Shown: positions 35,486 through 44,103 of the stretch, piece after piece
Layout: each line of letters starts with the position of its first letter
How positions within the stretch are numbered: the first letter of the stretch is position 1
Assembly: GCA_964464895.1 (NCBI GenBank)
Contig: CAYXGY010000001.1
Span: forward strand, 434,001 to 498,000
Length of the DNA stretch: 64,000 nucleotides
From: Helicobacter_D sp964464895
Lineage (GTDB): Bacteria; Campylobacterota; Campylobacteria; Campylobacterales; Helicobacteraceae
Reading direction: 5' to 3'
The notes under the pieces: generated by a model
Databases searched by the model: none
Seen by the model: only the letters and a program-made list of their open reading frames with translations
Told to the model about the DNA's origin: nothing
Position numbers and translations under genes: made by a program

Positions 35486-36979
35486 TCATTTTTGGTTTCC
35501 TATCAAGGCGAGATTTGCCAAAATCCTCTTGTTGAGCTCTTGCTCCTCTTTGATTTGCGATTCTAGCTCTGCTCTTAGGCGCGTAAATTCAGCCTCAAAG
35601 TCAAAGTTTTGCTCATTTTCTTCTAACCCCACAAACCTACCCGGTGTGAGCGTATAGCCAAGCGCGGCGACTTCTTCTAAAGAAGCGGATTTACAAAAGC
35701 CCTTGATGTCTTCATAGTCTTTTGCCACTCTCCAATTATGGTACGTTTGGCTGATTCTTTGTATCTCATCGGCTGTGAGAATGCGATTTTTGCGATTAAT
35801 CAGCTCGCCGCAATTGCGCGCATCGATAAAGAGGATTTCTTGGTTTGTCTTAGAACGGCGGATAAACCAAAGGCAAGCGGGGATTTGCGTATTTAAGAAA
35901 AGCTTGGCGGGGAGATTGATAATGCAATCTATTAGATTGGATTCTATTAAGTTTTTGCGGATTATGCCCTCGCCGCCCGTGTTGCTCGTTAGCGAGCCTT
36001 TGGCAAGCACGAATCCTGCAACGCCTTTTGGCGCGAGATGATAGAGGAAATGCTGAATCCACGCATAGTTTGCATTTGTCGCGGGTGGGATTCCAAACTT
36101 CCAACGTCCATCGTTACTAAGCTGCTCACCGCTATAATCCGAATCGTTAAATGGAGGGTTGGCAATCACAAAGTCTGCTTTTAAATCTTTATGCGCATCA
36201 TTTAAAAAACTCCCCTCGCTGTTCCACTTGACTTGTGAAGAATCAATTTGCCGAATCGCAAGGTTCATCTTTGCGAGTCGCCACGTCGTTTGGTTGCTCT
36301 CTTGTCCATAGATAGAAATATCATCAATTTTGCCTTGATGACTTTGCACAAAAGCTTCGCTTTGCACAAACATTCCCCCGCTGCCACAACATGGGTCAAA
36401 CACTCTACCCTTGTAGGGCTCTAGGCACGCAACAAGCAGCTCTACGACACTCTTTGGCGTGTAAAATTGCCCGCCCTTTTTGCCCTCACTTAGCGCAAAT
36501 TCGCCCAAGAAATATTCAAAAATATGCCCCAAGACATCGTTATTATGGACTTTATCTCCTTGCAAAGATTGGTTAGAAAGTAAATCTATGAGCCCTCCAA
36601 GCGAGATAGAATCAAGATTTTCTTTCGCATAGACTTTGGGCAAAACGCCTTTGAGGCTAGCGTTTTCTTGCTCGATTTCTTGCATTGCATTATCCAAAAT
36701 CGTGCCGATATTATTTTGCTTGGCATTTTGCATAATCGTATGCCACCGCGCATTTTGTGGCACAAAAAACGCATTTAGCGCGAGATATTCGTCTCTATCC
36801 TCTGTATCACCTCCATTTTTTTGAATCGTGTCAAAAGCGATTTGGAAGCTATCGCTGATGTATTTTAAAAACACAAGCCCTAGCACGATGTGTTTGTATT
36901 CTGCCGCGTCTATGTTTTTGCGGAGTTTGTCGGCAGTTTTGAAAAGTGTCTGCGCTAAGTTAGAATCAGAATGCGCCAT
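35486..36979 (-). CDS. hsdM: Type I restriction enzyme methyltransferase subunit HsdM
   Basis: N6-adenine methyltransferase that modifies the host target with HsdS. The 497 aa begin with the helical HsdM N-domain (LRKNIDAAEYKHIVLGLVFL), then EFALSEGKKGGQFYTPKSVV, the SAM-binding motif FDPCCGSGGMFVQSEAF near 195 and the catalytic NPPF in DFVIANPPFNDSDYSG near 277. NLPAKLFLNTQIPACLWFIR is also typical. First gene of the minus-strand hsd run; upstream lies only a 48-base gap to a truncated AlkC-like gene, which marks the island's probable edge. Confidence 0.96.
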   Translation of the reverse strand: MAHSDSNLAQTLFKTADKLRKNIDAAEYKHIVLGLVFLKYISDSFQIAFDTIQKNGGDTEDRDEYLALNAFFVPQNARWHTIMQNAKQNNIGTILDNAMQEIEQENASLKGVLPKVYAKENLDSISLGGLIDLLSNQSLQGDKVHNNDVLGHIFEYFLGEFALSEGKKGGQFYTPKSVVELLVACLEPYKGRVFDPCCGSGGMFVQSEAFVQSHQGKIDDISIYGQESNQTTWRLAKMNLAIRQIDSSQVKWNSEGSFLNDAHKDLKADFVIANPPFNDSDYSGEQLSNDGRWKFGIPPATNANYAWIQHFLYHLAPKGVAGFVLAKGSLTSNTGGEGIIRKNLIESNLIDCIINLPAKLFLNTQIPACLWFIRRSKTNQEILFIDARNCGELINRKNRILTADEIQRISQTYHNWRVAKDYEDIKGFCKSASLEEVAALGYTLTPGRFVGLEENEQNFDFEAEFTRLRAELESQIKEEQELNKRILANLALIGNQK

Positions 36980-37027
36980 TGAATCCCTTTACAATAAAAT
37001 CTTAATGTAAATTTAACATAATTTGAC

Positions 37028-37279
37028 TTATAGATTCAACTTGGGCAATTCCTCACCAAGCAGTTGCGTAAAGCTGTGAATATTGTTTGCATAATCTCCC
37101 CCCATTGTCTCGGCTAGTGCGTCCGTAATGCAATCCAATCGCGCAAACAGCTCCTTATCCTCTAGCTTCCCCGATAGAATCTGGCGCAACTTTGACGCAT
37201 CAAATGCAGGGCGGACCGCGTGAATTTTATTAGATAATTCTATAATATACTTCTCATCATAATAGTCTTTGTATTTCAT
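37028..37279 (-). pseudogene. Truncated AlkC-like (DNA alkylation repeat) protein
   Basis: The 83-aa reading frame resembles only the N-terminus of AlkC-type DNA alkylation repeat glycosylases, from memory of the family: YYDEKYIIELSNKIHAVRPAF, then ELFARLDCITDALAETM and a final LLGEELPKLNL. Full proteins are roughly 350 aa or more; the HEAT-repeat glycosylase body is absent. The stop lies just 48 bases from hsdM, so the remainder was probably lost when the hsd island arrived. Its ATG overlaps the moeA stop (ATGA). It could instead be a genuine small protein; the match is by eye. Confidence 0.5.
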
Positions 37280-38502
37280 AATAAAATTACTCCCACACTC
37301 TCACCCGTACTTTTGGAAGATTCCAAAATACACAATCCATTGCGCGCGGAATCTAGCGGGCAAAAGTTGTTTAAAATCGCGCTTTGGAAGTCCTTTTTAT
37401 CCTTGAAATCTATTGTCCATTTTCCCTCAAGATTGCGCACATTACATACGCGGAACTCTAAACGCGAATCCGTCTTGCTGACATTCTCTGCTAATGGAAT
37501 CTCCAAGATGACTTGTTCTAAATGCGTTCCATTCAAGCGCAATAAAATCTCTTTGACAAAGAGTTCAAAGGTTACCAAAGTAGAGTTTGGGAATCCGGGC
37601 AAACCAAAGAATTGCTTGCCCTCAAAATGTGCATAGGCTATGTGTTGTCCGGGCTTGATTCGCACTCCCTTGAATACCATTGCGCTTTCTCTCTCTTTGC
37701 AAAATGCCGTGATAAAGTCATAATCCCCTACGCTCGCCCCTCCGCTGCTAATCACCAAATCACATTCTTGCAGGGCTAAATAAACACATTGTTCCACCTC
37801 CTCTTTCTTGTCTTTTAAAAGCGGATAAAGCTTTGGGATTCCGCCACATTCTAATACTTTTGCAACGAGCAAATGCCCATTGGCATTATAGATATTTGCG
37901 CCATTTTGCGCACTCTCGCCTATTTCTAGTAACTCATTACCACTAACAAGAATCCCGACTTTTGCACGCACGAAGACTTCTACAAATACACAATTCAAAC
38001 TCGCCAAAAGCCCGATATGATTAGCGTTTAGTCGCGTCCCTTGCGAGAGGAGTTTCTCGCCCTTATGATAGTTTGCGCCCTTTTGGCGAATGTATTGTCC
38101 CTCCTTTGGAATCTCTAAAATGCGCAAAGTTTGGGATTCCCTCTCTATATGCTCTAGGGGCACTAATCTATCGGCATTTTGTGGAATCTTCGCTCCCGTA
38201 AAAGTCTTAATTGCATAAGGCTTCTCAAGTGGCAAGATAGAGTCCTGCGCATTGCCCGCTGGATTTTCTCCTAAGATTATAAAATCTTGTGTTTTGGCAT
38301 TTTCTTGTAAAAATTTAGAACTGATTGCATATCCGTCCATATTCGCACACGCAGATTCTGGCATTTCTTGTGCTGCAATCACATCACGCGCAAGCACGCG
38401 TCCTAGAGCGTTATGTAAAAATACGCGTTCTACTCCCAAAGTCCTAATATCTTGCGACTGTAGAATCTCTTTCGCCTCTTGATAACTGATTTTTTGTTGC
38501 AT
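37276..38502 (-). CDS. moeA: Molybdopterin molybdenumtransferase MoeA
   Basis: Inserts molybdate into adenylylated molybdopterin to make Moco, used for example by the nap nitrate reductase at the end of this window. The 408 aa show ESACANMDGYAISSKFL near residues 48-64, GAKIPQNADRLVPLEHIE, the VSGNEL segment and the MoaB/MogA-like SSGGASVGDYDF near 253. VRIKPGQHIAYAHFEGKQFF follows, then GLPGFPNSTL. Normal length. It is 9 bases downstream of the ribA stop and likely co-transcribed. Confidence 0.95.
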   Translation of the reverse strand: MQQKISYQEAKEILQSQDIRTLGVERVFLHNALGRVLARDVIAAQEMPESACANMDGYAISSKFLQENAKTQDFIILGENPAGNAQDSILPLEKPYAIKTFTGAKIPQNADRLVPLEHIERESQTLRILEIPKEGQYIRQKGANYHKGEKLLSQGTRLNANHIGLLASLNCVFVEVFVRAKVGILVSGNELLEIGESAQNGANIYNANGHLLVAKVLECGGIPKLYPLLKDKKEEVEQCVYLALQECDLVISSGGASVGDYDFITAFCKERESAMVFKGVRIKPGQHIAYAHFEGKQFFGLPGFPNSTLVTFELFVKEILLRLNGTHLEQVILEIPLAENVSKTDSRLEFRVCNVRNLEGKWTIDFKDKKDFQSAILNNFCPLDSARNGLCILESSKSTGESVGVILL

Positions 38503-38511
38503 TGGATTCCT

Positions 38512-39102
38512 TTAGAGTAAATGTCCCATTTTGGTTTTTTTAACCTCCATATAATGTGCGTTGTGCGCGTTACACTCTACAACAATTGGCTCACGCGTGA
38601 GTGAAACCATAGATTCAAACGCACGCATTTTGGCTGGATTATTGGTAAGCAATCGGATTTGGCGCAAGTGATAATAATCAAAGATAAACTTCACGATTGC
38701 ATAATCACGCTCGTCCTCTTGGAATCCTAAAGCGAGATTTGCCTCAATCGTGTCTAATCCTGTATCCTGCAAGGCATACGCATTGACTTTATTAAAAAGC
38801 CCGATTCCGCGTCCCTCTTGACGCAAATAAATCAAGAATCCTTGTTCCTTTGCGATTCTGCGCAATGCTGCGTGCAGTTCCCCGCCACAATCACATTTAA
38901 GGCTCAAAAGTGTATCGCCTGTCAAACACTCCGAATGCACCCGCACAAGAGGATTTTCTGGAATCTTATCCGTCCTTAACACCAAATGTTCTAGGACGCA
39001 AGATTCGCCTTGAAAGGATTTTCTTTCCCTGAAAGATTGGATTTTGAAATCCCCAAACTGCGTTGGGAGACTTGCTTGTTTTGAAACCTCTATCATTATC
39101 AT
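38512..39102 (-). CDS. ribA: GTP cyclohydrolase II RibA
   Basis: First committed step of riboflavin synthesis, opening GTP to the diaminopyrimidine product. The 196-aa stand-alone enzyme has zinc ligands in ECLTGDTLLSLKCDCGGELH and the catalytic stretch YLRQEGRGIGLFNKVNAYAL, then LTNNPAKMRAFESM. It lacks the N-terminal DHBP synthase domain found in bifunctional RibBA proteins. The start could be ATG 39102 or the next ATG two codons on. Divergent from hypB. Confidence 0.95.
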   Translation of the reverse strand: MIMIEVSKQASLPTQFGDFKIQSFRERKSFQGESCVLEHLVLRTDKIPENPLVRVHSECLTGDTLLSLKCDCGGELHAALRRIAKEQGFLIYLRQEGRGIGLFNKVNAYALQDTGLDTIEANLALGFQEDERDYAIVKFIFDYYHLRQIRLLTNNPAKMRAFESMVSLTREPIVVECNAHNAHYMEVKKTKMGHLL

Positions 39103-39173
39103 TCTCTTTGAATTTTTTTAGTTTGGAATTATAGCAAACTTGCCATTAGTGGTTTTGGATTTATGCGTAAATT

Positions 39174-39182
39174 TGCTACAAT
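39174..39182 (+). promoter_or_regulatory. Extended -10 promoter for hypBC
   Basis: TGCTACAAT 24 bases before the hypB ATG, the TGn extended form seen at several genes here. Confidence 0.5.
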
Positions 39183-39206
39183 GCGCCAAAAATAAAAGGC
39201 TGCAAA

Positions 39207-39899
39207 ATGGAATCGCAAAACAGCATTAAAAGCATTGAAGTAGGACAAAGGATTCTATCCAAAAACGATAAAGTTGCAAGGGAATTGCGCGAAATCTATG
39301 CTAAAGAAAATCTTTTTGTCATCAATCTAATGAGTTCTCCGGGCAGTGGCAAAACAACACTCCTAGAAAACATTGCGAAAAACAAATTGCTTGATTTTAG
39401 CGTGATAGAGGGGGATTTACAAACCAATCGCGATGCTGAGCGTCTCCAAACTTACGGAGTCAATGCGCACCAAATCACCACAGGCGATGCGTGCCACCTA
39501 GAAGCCTTAATGGTCAAAGAGGCATTAGGAATCTTACGCACACGAGGCGAGCTAAAAGAGTTTATGTTTATAGAAAATGTAGGCAATCTTGTGTGTCCAG
39601 CAAGCTATGATTTGGGGGCAAATATGAATATCGTTCTGCTCTCTACTCCAGAGGGTGATGATAAGGTTTTAAAATATCCTACGATTTTTCTATGTGCCGA
39701 TGCAGTCGTGATTTCTAAGGCGGATTTGATAGAAGTCTTTGACTTTAAGGTTTCTCAAGTCCAAGAGGATTTAGAAAAACTCAAAAAAGACATTCCATTG
39801 TTTTTAATTTCCTCCAAAGACAAAGAATCTCAACGCAAATTTTGCGCATTTTTACAACAAAACAAGGAGAAAAACTATGTGTCTAGCCATACCTTCTAA
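39207..39899 (+). CDS. hypB: Hydrogenase/urease nickel incorporation GTPase HypB
   Basis: GTPase that delivers nickel to NiFe hydrogenase (and to urease in urease-positive Helicobacter). The 230 aa have the P-loop MSSPGSGKTTLLENIA at about 42-57, VIEGDLQTNRDAERL, TGDACHLEA with the metal-site Cys and His, and FIENVGNLVCPASYDLG. There is no His-rich N-terminal nickel store, as in H. pylori. Its last codons overlap hypC by 23 bases. hypD does not follow hypC, unlike in H. pylori. Confidence 0.96.
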   Translation: MESQNSIKSIEVGQRILSKNDKVARELREIYAKENLFVINLMSSPGSGKTTLLENIAKNKLLDFSVIEGDLQTNRDAERLQTYGVNAHQITTGDACHLEALMVKEALGILRTRGELKEFMFIENVGNLVCPASYDLGANMNIVLLSTPEGDDKVLKYPTIFLCADAVVISKADLIEVFDFKVSQVQEDLEKLKKDIPLFLISSKDKESQRKFCAFLQQNKEKNYVSSHTF

Positions 39900-40140
39900 A
39901 GTAGTTGCGATTGATACCGCCAACAATACCGCTACCTTGGATACATTGGGTGTAACGCGTGAAGCAAGCTTGGATTTGATGAATGAGGAAATCAATATTG
40001 GAGATTATGTGCTATTGCATATCGGTTATGTAATGGGCAAAATTGATGAGGAGCAAGCGAAACTCTCCTTAGAAACCTATACAGAAATCATCAAGACTCT
40101 TGAGGAAGAGGAAGCCGAGCTTAAAGAATCTATGCAATAG
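39877..40140 (+). CDS. hypC: Hydrogenase maturation chaperone HypC
   Basis: The 87-aa chaperone that, with HypD, carries the Fe(CN)2CO group into the hydrogenase large subunit. The protein starts MCLAIPSKVVAIDTANNTAT, with the essential Cys2 directly after the initiator, and contains GDYVLLHIGYVMGKIDEEQA. ATG 39877 lies inside the 3' end of hypB after AAGGAGAAAAACT, showing coupled translation. No hypD, E or F follows; the next 261 bases are noncoding. Confidence 0.96.
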   Translation: MCLAIPSKVVAIDTANNTATLDTLGVTREASLDLMNEEINIGDYVLLHIGYVMGKIDEEQAKLSLETYTEIIKTLEEEEAELKESMQ

Positions 40141-40159
40141 ATTATCCTTGCGCTTCAAT

Positions 40160-40340
40160 TGTATATTGGCTCTCAAATTGCAAGAATTTGCAAAATTTTC
40201 GTGGCAATCTCTAAATACATTCTCCTACTATGCAATGAAGAATCTTACCAATCCATCTTTTAAAGATTCCATTGTAAATTAATGATATGAGATTATAGAT
40301 TGTCACTGCAAATATAAACTTGCTTGCAGTGATGAAAGAA
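40160..40340. repeat. Two diverged copies of dispersed CATTGC element with hairpin
   Basis: The 261-base gap between the convergent hypC and chemoreceptor genes holds a forward degenerate copy (about 40178-40225, TTGCAAGAATTTGC then GTGGCAATCTCTAAAT) and an inverted copy (about 40290-40335). In the inverted copy TCACTGCAA (40303-40311) pairs with TTGCAGTGA (40324-40332). Both align to the element at 47078-47139. The hairpin may also end transcription. Confidence 0.5.
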
Positions 40341-40401
40341 GTTTGCGCCACCCAATTAAAGAGAATGGCGAACTTAAGAATATAAGAAACAGAATCCCAA
40401 T

Positions 40402-41499
40402 TTATACTAAAGTTGCTAATTTTTCTTCTGCTAATCCATCCAAATATTTGACGACATCATCACTTGCCAATTCTGCGGCTTGGAAATATTTGTAAATATC
40501 ATCTAAGCAATCGTGCGCATTGCCGTGCTGTTTCATTAATGCGTGTCCAGCGATAATGTTATCATGCACTTCTTGATGTGGTGGTTCAATTTTTGGATAA
40601 CTTGCGTATTGGGAGAAGAGTTGTTTGCCTGTTCCTGTATCATACCATTTACCTAAGCGGCAATCGTGATGTCCTGCAAATTTCGCTTCCATATCCTCAT
40701 TGAAAATTGCTTTATAACCATTGATTTTGAAAAACAAGTGGTCTAGCTTGATTAATCCAACAAAGGTAATTGTTAAGATTTTATCGGTATCAATATAGAT
40801 TTGGTCGGCTGATTGGTTGATATGCTCTAAAACTTCGTTTTGTGTCCCTAGATGTTCCATTTCTTTGATAATCTCATCGGAGGAAGTTTGCACTTCGGAG
40901 AAGTTTTGTTGGACAACTTGAATATTCATTTCAATTTCTTTTGTTGCCTTTTGTGTACGTTCTGCTAGCTTGCGCACCTCATCAGCAACGACTGCGAATC
41001 CTCTTCCGTGTTCTCCAGCCCTTGCAGCTTCAATCGCGGCATTGAGGGCAAGCAAGTTGGTTTGGTCTGAAATATCAGTAATCAATGCAATGACGCTTGA
41101 AATCGCTGTAAAATCGTTTTGCACCTGTGTAATCATTGTATTGAATTCTGAAAGTTTCGCAGTCATAGTAGATAACCCTTCTGCCAAAATGTTTTGAATT
41201 TCGGTAGAATTTTTCTTATTGTTTGCCGCAACAACTTTCGCAGACCTTAACAAATCCACCGTTTTTGCAAAGTCATCTTGGAGAATCTTTAGATTCTTAC
41301 CACAACCATTTGCAAGAGCTAAAGTCATATCTTTAAAAGTCCCGATTTTACTAGTAGGATTCTCCTCTTCCTCTTGAGCGGCTTGAATTTTCGCGTGCAG
41401 TTCTTCATTGTGTTCTTTTGCTTCTTGAAGTTTTGCTTTTAAGAGTTTATTTTCTTCTAACGCACGATGTAATTGCTCTTTGTATTGACTACCAAACAT
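40402..41499 (-). CDS. TlpD-like cytosolic chemoreceptor with CZB zinc domain
   Basis: A 365-aa soluble methyl-accepting chemotaxis protein: no TM helix, an N-terminal coiled coil, the conserved signalling tip NLLALNAAIEAARAGEHGRG near residue 150, then a C-terminal CZB domain with HHDCRLGKWY at about 277-286 and later conserved histidines. This layout matches TlpD (HP0599) of H. pylori, a sensor of oxidative/energy stress that binds zinc and hypochlorite-type signals. Start is the ATG at 41499 after CAGGAG. A pentanucleotide repeat lies about 80-100 bases upstream. Confidence 0.88.
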   Translation of the reverse strand: MFGSQYKEQLHRALEENKLLKAKLQEAKEHNEELHAKIQAAQEEEENPTSKIGTFKDMTLALANGCGKNLKILQDDFAKTVDLLRSAKVVAANNKKNSTEIQNILAEGLSTMTAKLSEFNTMITQVQNDFTAISSVIALITDISDQTNLLALNAAIEAARAGEHGRGFAVVADEVRKLAERTQKATKEIEMNIQVVQQNFSEVQTSSDEIIKEMEHLGTQNEVLEHINQSADQIYIDTDKILTITFVGLIKLDHLFFKINGYKAIFNEDMEAKFAGHHDCRLGKWYDTGTGKQLFSQYASYPKIEPPHQEVHDNIIAGHALMKQHGNAHDCLDDIYKYFQAAELASDDVVKYLDGLAEEKLATLV

Positions 41500-41575
41500 A
41501 CTGCTCTCCTGTCTTTCGTAAATCTTTCTTTGTGTCTTTGAAATCTCACACAAACTAAATAGATATTTTACGCCT

Positions 41576-41598
41576 AATTAAATTAAATTAAATTAAAT
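41576..41598. repeat. AATTA pentanucleotide repeat upstream of chemoreceptor gene
   Basis: Four perfect AATTA units plus three bases, 77-99 bases upstream of the TlpD-like ATG, in the gap next to the NhaC gene's 3' end. Short repeats in promoter gaps can alter spacing by slippage. Confidence 0.75.
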
Positions 41599-41686
41599 CC
41601 TGAAAACTTAATGAATTATAAAAATATTAATTACTTTTTGAATTTCAATAAACAACTTTCAATTGTCATTGAAAAATTGCAATCCA

Positions 41687-43210
41687 TTAAGCCAATCCCG
41701 CCTCTTTGAAGTCAAGAGGTTTGCTCAAATACCTTTTGTATCCATAAAAACTTCCAAACATCAACACAAGTCCTACCAAATATCCCAAGACAAGCGATTC
41801 AAAAAAACCCGCGACACCAAAACTAACCAACGCAATAAAGGCGGCAGTTGTCGCATAAGGCAACTGCGTGATAAAGTGGCTTTGCACAGAGCAACCAGCC
41901 CCTGTGGCAGAGAGAATCGTAGTATCAGAAATCGGCGAAGTATGGTCGCCATAGACTGCCCCTGCAAGCACCGCAGAAATGCTCAATACCACATCAATGC
42001 CATTGAGGGTTGCAATGCTTGCGCCAATGGGTAACATAATCGCAAATGCCCCCCAGCTCGTCCCCGTGCAAAATGCGATAAAACCTGAACTAACAAAAAG
42101 CACGAGAGGGGCAATCACATTTGCAGATAAAACGCCACTCGCCAAAAATTCTTTACTCAAATTGGCAAGATAGATTCCCGTCTGCAAGTCATTTTTAATC
42201 ACAGGTCCAATCGCCCACGCTAAAATCAAAATGAGATTCGCAGGCAGCATAGACAAGAAACCATCTTTGACAATCAAGACATATTCATTCCAGCGGATAC
42301 GATTCCAAGCAATCAGCACAGAAACCCCCAACGCACAAACTCCACCCCAAAAAAGAGAAAAGCCGGTTTGAGCATTGGCGAGCATTTCAATCCATTCCAG
42401 ACTTCGCGCACTTTTGTATCCGCTATAAAAAATAAAGAATCCCACAGAGACAATCAGAGCCACAATAGGCACAATCAAAAGCCAAATATTCCCGCCACTA
42501 TGGGGTTTGATTTCGTCAAATTCTTCCACACCCACCCCTTGATTGTGGCGCATAACAGGGAGGTTGATTTGCCACCAAATCGTCAAAAAAACTCCAAGTA
42601 GCGCAAACCAAGCATAATAATTACCCCAAATGCTTTGCGCCAAGACGCTAAAGCTTGAAGTGTCTTCAACCAAGCCTCCCATAATGCCTAAAATATAAGC
42701 CCCCCAGCTTGAAATTGGCATTAAAATACAAACGGGTGCGGAAGTGGAATCAATGATATAGGCTAAACGTTCTCTTGTGGAGTGGTTTGCGTCATTTAAG
42801 GGACGCGCAATCTGTCCTACGGTTAGGGCATTGAAATAATCGTCAATAAAAATTATGATTCCAGCAATAAAGGCGACAAACTCCGAGCCTCTCGCACTTT
42901 TTACGCGTTCTCTTGCCCAATGCACAAAGGCATTCATTCCACCAGAACACTGCATAAGCTGCGTTAAAATCCCAAGCAAAATCAAAAACCCAAACACATA
43001 CAAAGCATTAGATTGCACCTCACCCTCACTATAAAACACCCCCGCAACCGTACCAAAAATATATTCTAAAATGCCCGCAATGGAATCTTGAAGCATCAAA
43101 CTTGCGAGCACGATTCCAGCGAATAACGAGAGAACAACCCTGCGCGTAATAAAAACTAATGCAATGACGCAAATAGGCACAACCAAACTCAATGCAGAAT
43201 CCGCATACAT
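41687..43210 (-). CDS. NhaC-family Na+/H+ antiporter
   Basis: A 507-aa, about 12-helix carrier of the NhaC group (PF03553 type), which exchanges protons and sodium (some members exchange other organic ions). Seen: LGILTQLMQCSGGMNAFVHW, FIAGIIIFIDDYFNALTVGQ, STSAPVCILMPISSWGAYIL and the C-terminal FIAFCTGTSWGAFAIMLPIG and GAVYGDHTSPISDTTILSAT, the last being the hallmark of the family. Start ATG 43210 after TAGGAGTTAAG. It stands alone. Substrate by family only. Confidence 0.9.
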   Translation of the reverse strand: MYADSALSLVVPICVIALVFITRRVVLSLFAGIVLASLMLQDSIAGILEYIFGTVAGVFYSEGEVQSNALYVFGFLILLGILTQLMQCSGGMNAFVHWARERVKSARGSEFVAFIAGIIIFIDDYFNALTVGQIARPLNDANHSTRERLAYIIDSTSAPVCILMPISSWGAYILGIMGGLVEDTSSFSVLAQSIWGNYYAWFALLGVFLTIWWQINLPVMRHNQGVGVEEFDEIKPHSGGNIWLLIVPIVALIVSVGFFIFYSGYKSARSLEWIEMLANAQTGFSLFWGGVCALGVSVLIAWNRIRWNEYVLIVKDGFLSMLPANLILILAWAIGPVIKNDLQTGIYLANLSKEFLASGVLSANVIAPLVLFVSSGFIAFCTGTSWGAFAIMLPIGASIATLNGIDVVLSISAVLAGAVYGDHTSPISDTTILSATGAGCSVQSHFITQLPYATTAAFIALVSFGVAGFFESLVLGYLVGLVLMFGSFYGYKRYLSKPLDFKEAGLA

Positions 43211-43299
43211 CCCTTAACTCCTAAAAACAAAAGTGAAAATGCGGTATATTATTTGCAATTTCATTAGTTTTACATTAAACGCACAAGGATTCTTGATAA

Positions 43300-43350
43300 T
43301 GACATTGCTTCGTTGCAACTAACGTGCGCCTCACAATGACGCAAGGAATA
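43300..43350. repeat. Partial dispersed CATTGC element
   Basis: GACATTGCTTCGTTGCAACT then CTCACAATGACGC resemble the ends of the element at 47078-47139. The 212-base gap between the NhaC gene and the next gene otherwise holds only the probable promoters. Confidence 0.35.
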
Positions 43351-43422
43351 CAAGGATTGCAAACTTATGGAATAAAAATTGCTTTAAAATCAGCACAATC
43401 TCTATTACTCAAGGAAAATACA

Positions 43423-43938
43423 ATGAATGTTACTGACAAAAACCAATCTATGTGGGGTTTGCTTAACCAATCCTACACACAGCAAAACACAAAATCTGAT
43501 AATGTTTCGGGTTATTCTGACAATTCTCATTCGTCTTTTGGCACACAGAATGCAAAAAACACCCAAGAAGTAGATGCGATTACTAGCCTGTTTGATTTGG
43601 GCTCAAAGACCACAACGCAAACCACAACCGAGATTCAAGATTCGTTTGAAATGAGCGCGGAACTCTCCAAGCTTCAAGAGTTTGCAAAACAATTCAGTAT
43701 GGATTCTCTGAAAAAACTTGGAAATTGGGAAAATTTAGGAAATGCAATGCAGCAAAGCGGACTTCTAAGCCCTGAAGAAAAAATAGGCTTTGACATTTTG
43801 CAAAAATTCAATCCAAACTTTGATTCTACACAAACGCAGAATCTCTTACAAAATGGAAATCTAAGCAAAGAAAGTGTGAATCTACTAAGTCAAGTGGATA
43901 GAAAAGTCAATGTGATAAGGTATTTTGGCGGGTTTTAA
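43423..43938 (+). CDS. Hypothetical protein, Q/N/S/T-rich
   Basis: Not recognised. The 171-aa protein has an Asn, Gln, Ser and Thr-rich first half (for example NQSYTQQNTKSDNVSGYSDN) and a more ordered, helical C-terminal half (ELSKLQEFAKQFSMDSLKKL, LLSPEEKIGFDILQKFNPNF). It has no signal peptide or TM helix. ATG 43423 follows AAGGAAAATAC; the longer reading from 43324 lies in noncoding repeat DNA. A hairpin TTGCGGA/TCCGCAA (43972-43988) after the stop may terminate it. Could be a secreted or flagellum-linked protein; no evidence decides. Confidence 0.6.
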   Translation: MNVTDKNQSMWGLLNQSYTQQNTKSDNVSGYSDNSHSSFGTQNAKNTQEVDAITSLFDLGSKTTTQTTTEIQDSFEMSAELSKLQEFAKQFSMDSLKKLGNWENLGNAMQQSGLLSPEEKIGFDILQKFNPNFDSTQTQNLLQNGNLSKESVNLLSQVDRKVNVIRYFGGF

Positions 43939-43971
43939 TCACTCTTGCGAAAATGTTTTACATTAGCGTCT

Positions 43972-43988
43972 TTGCGGAGATTCCGCAA
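43972..43988 (+). terminator. Candidate terminator hairpin
   Basis: TTGCGGA and TCCGCAA form a 7-bp stem with a 3-base loop, 34 bases after the Q/N-rich gene. No T-run. Confidence 0.35.
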
Positions 43989-44064
43989 GGAATCGTAAAT
44001 CTATAAATATTGCACAAAACGCAATAAAATTTTGCGCTATTGCGGAGGGGAAATACCAAACTTA

Positions 44065-44073
44065 TGCTACAAT
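44065..44073 (+). promoter_or_regulatory. Extended -10 promoter for the RelB-RelE pair
   Basis: TGCTACAAT 30 bases before the antitoxin ATG, identical in form to the hypB element. RelB-type antitoxins usually repress such promoters together with the toxin. Confidence 0.5.
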
Positions 44074-44103
44074 ATCCTACAAAATAATACAAAAGGAAAC
44101 AAA

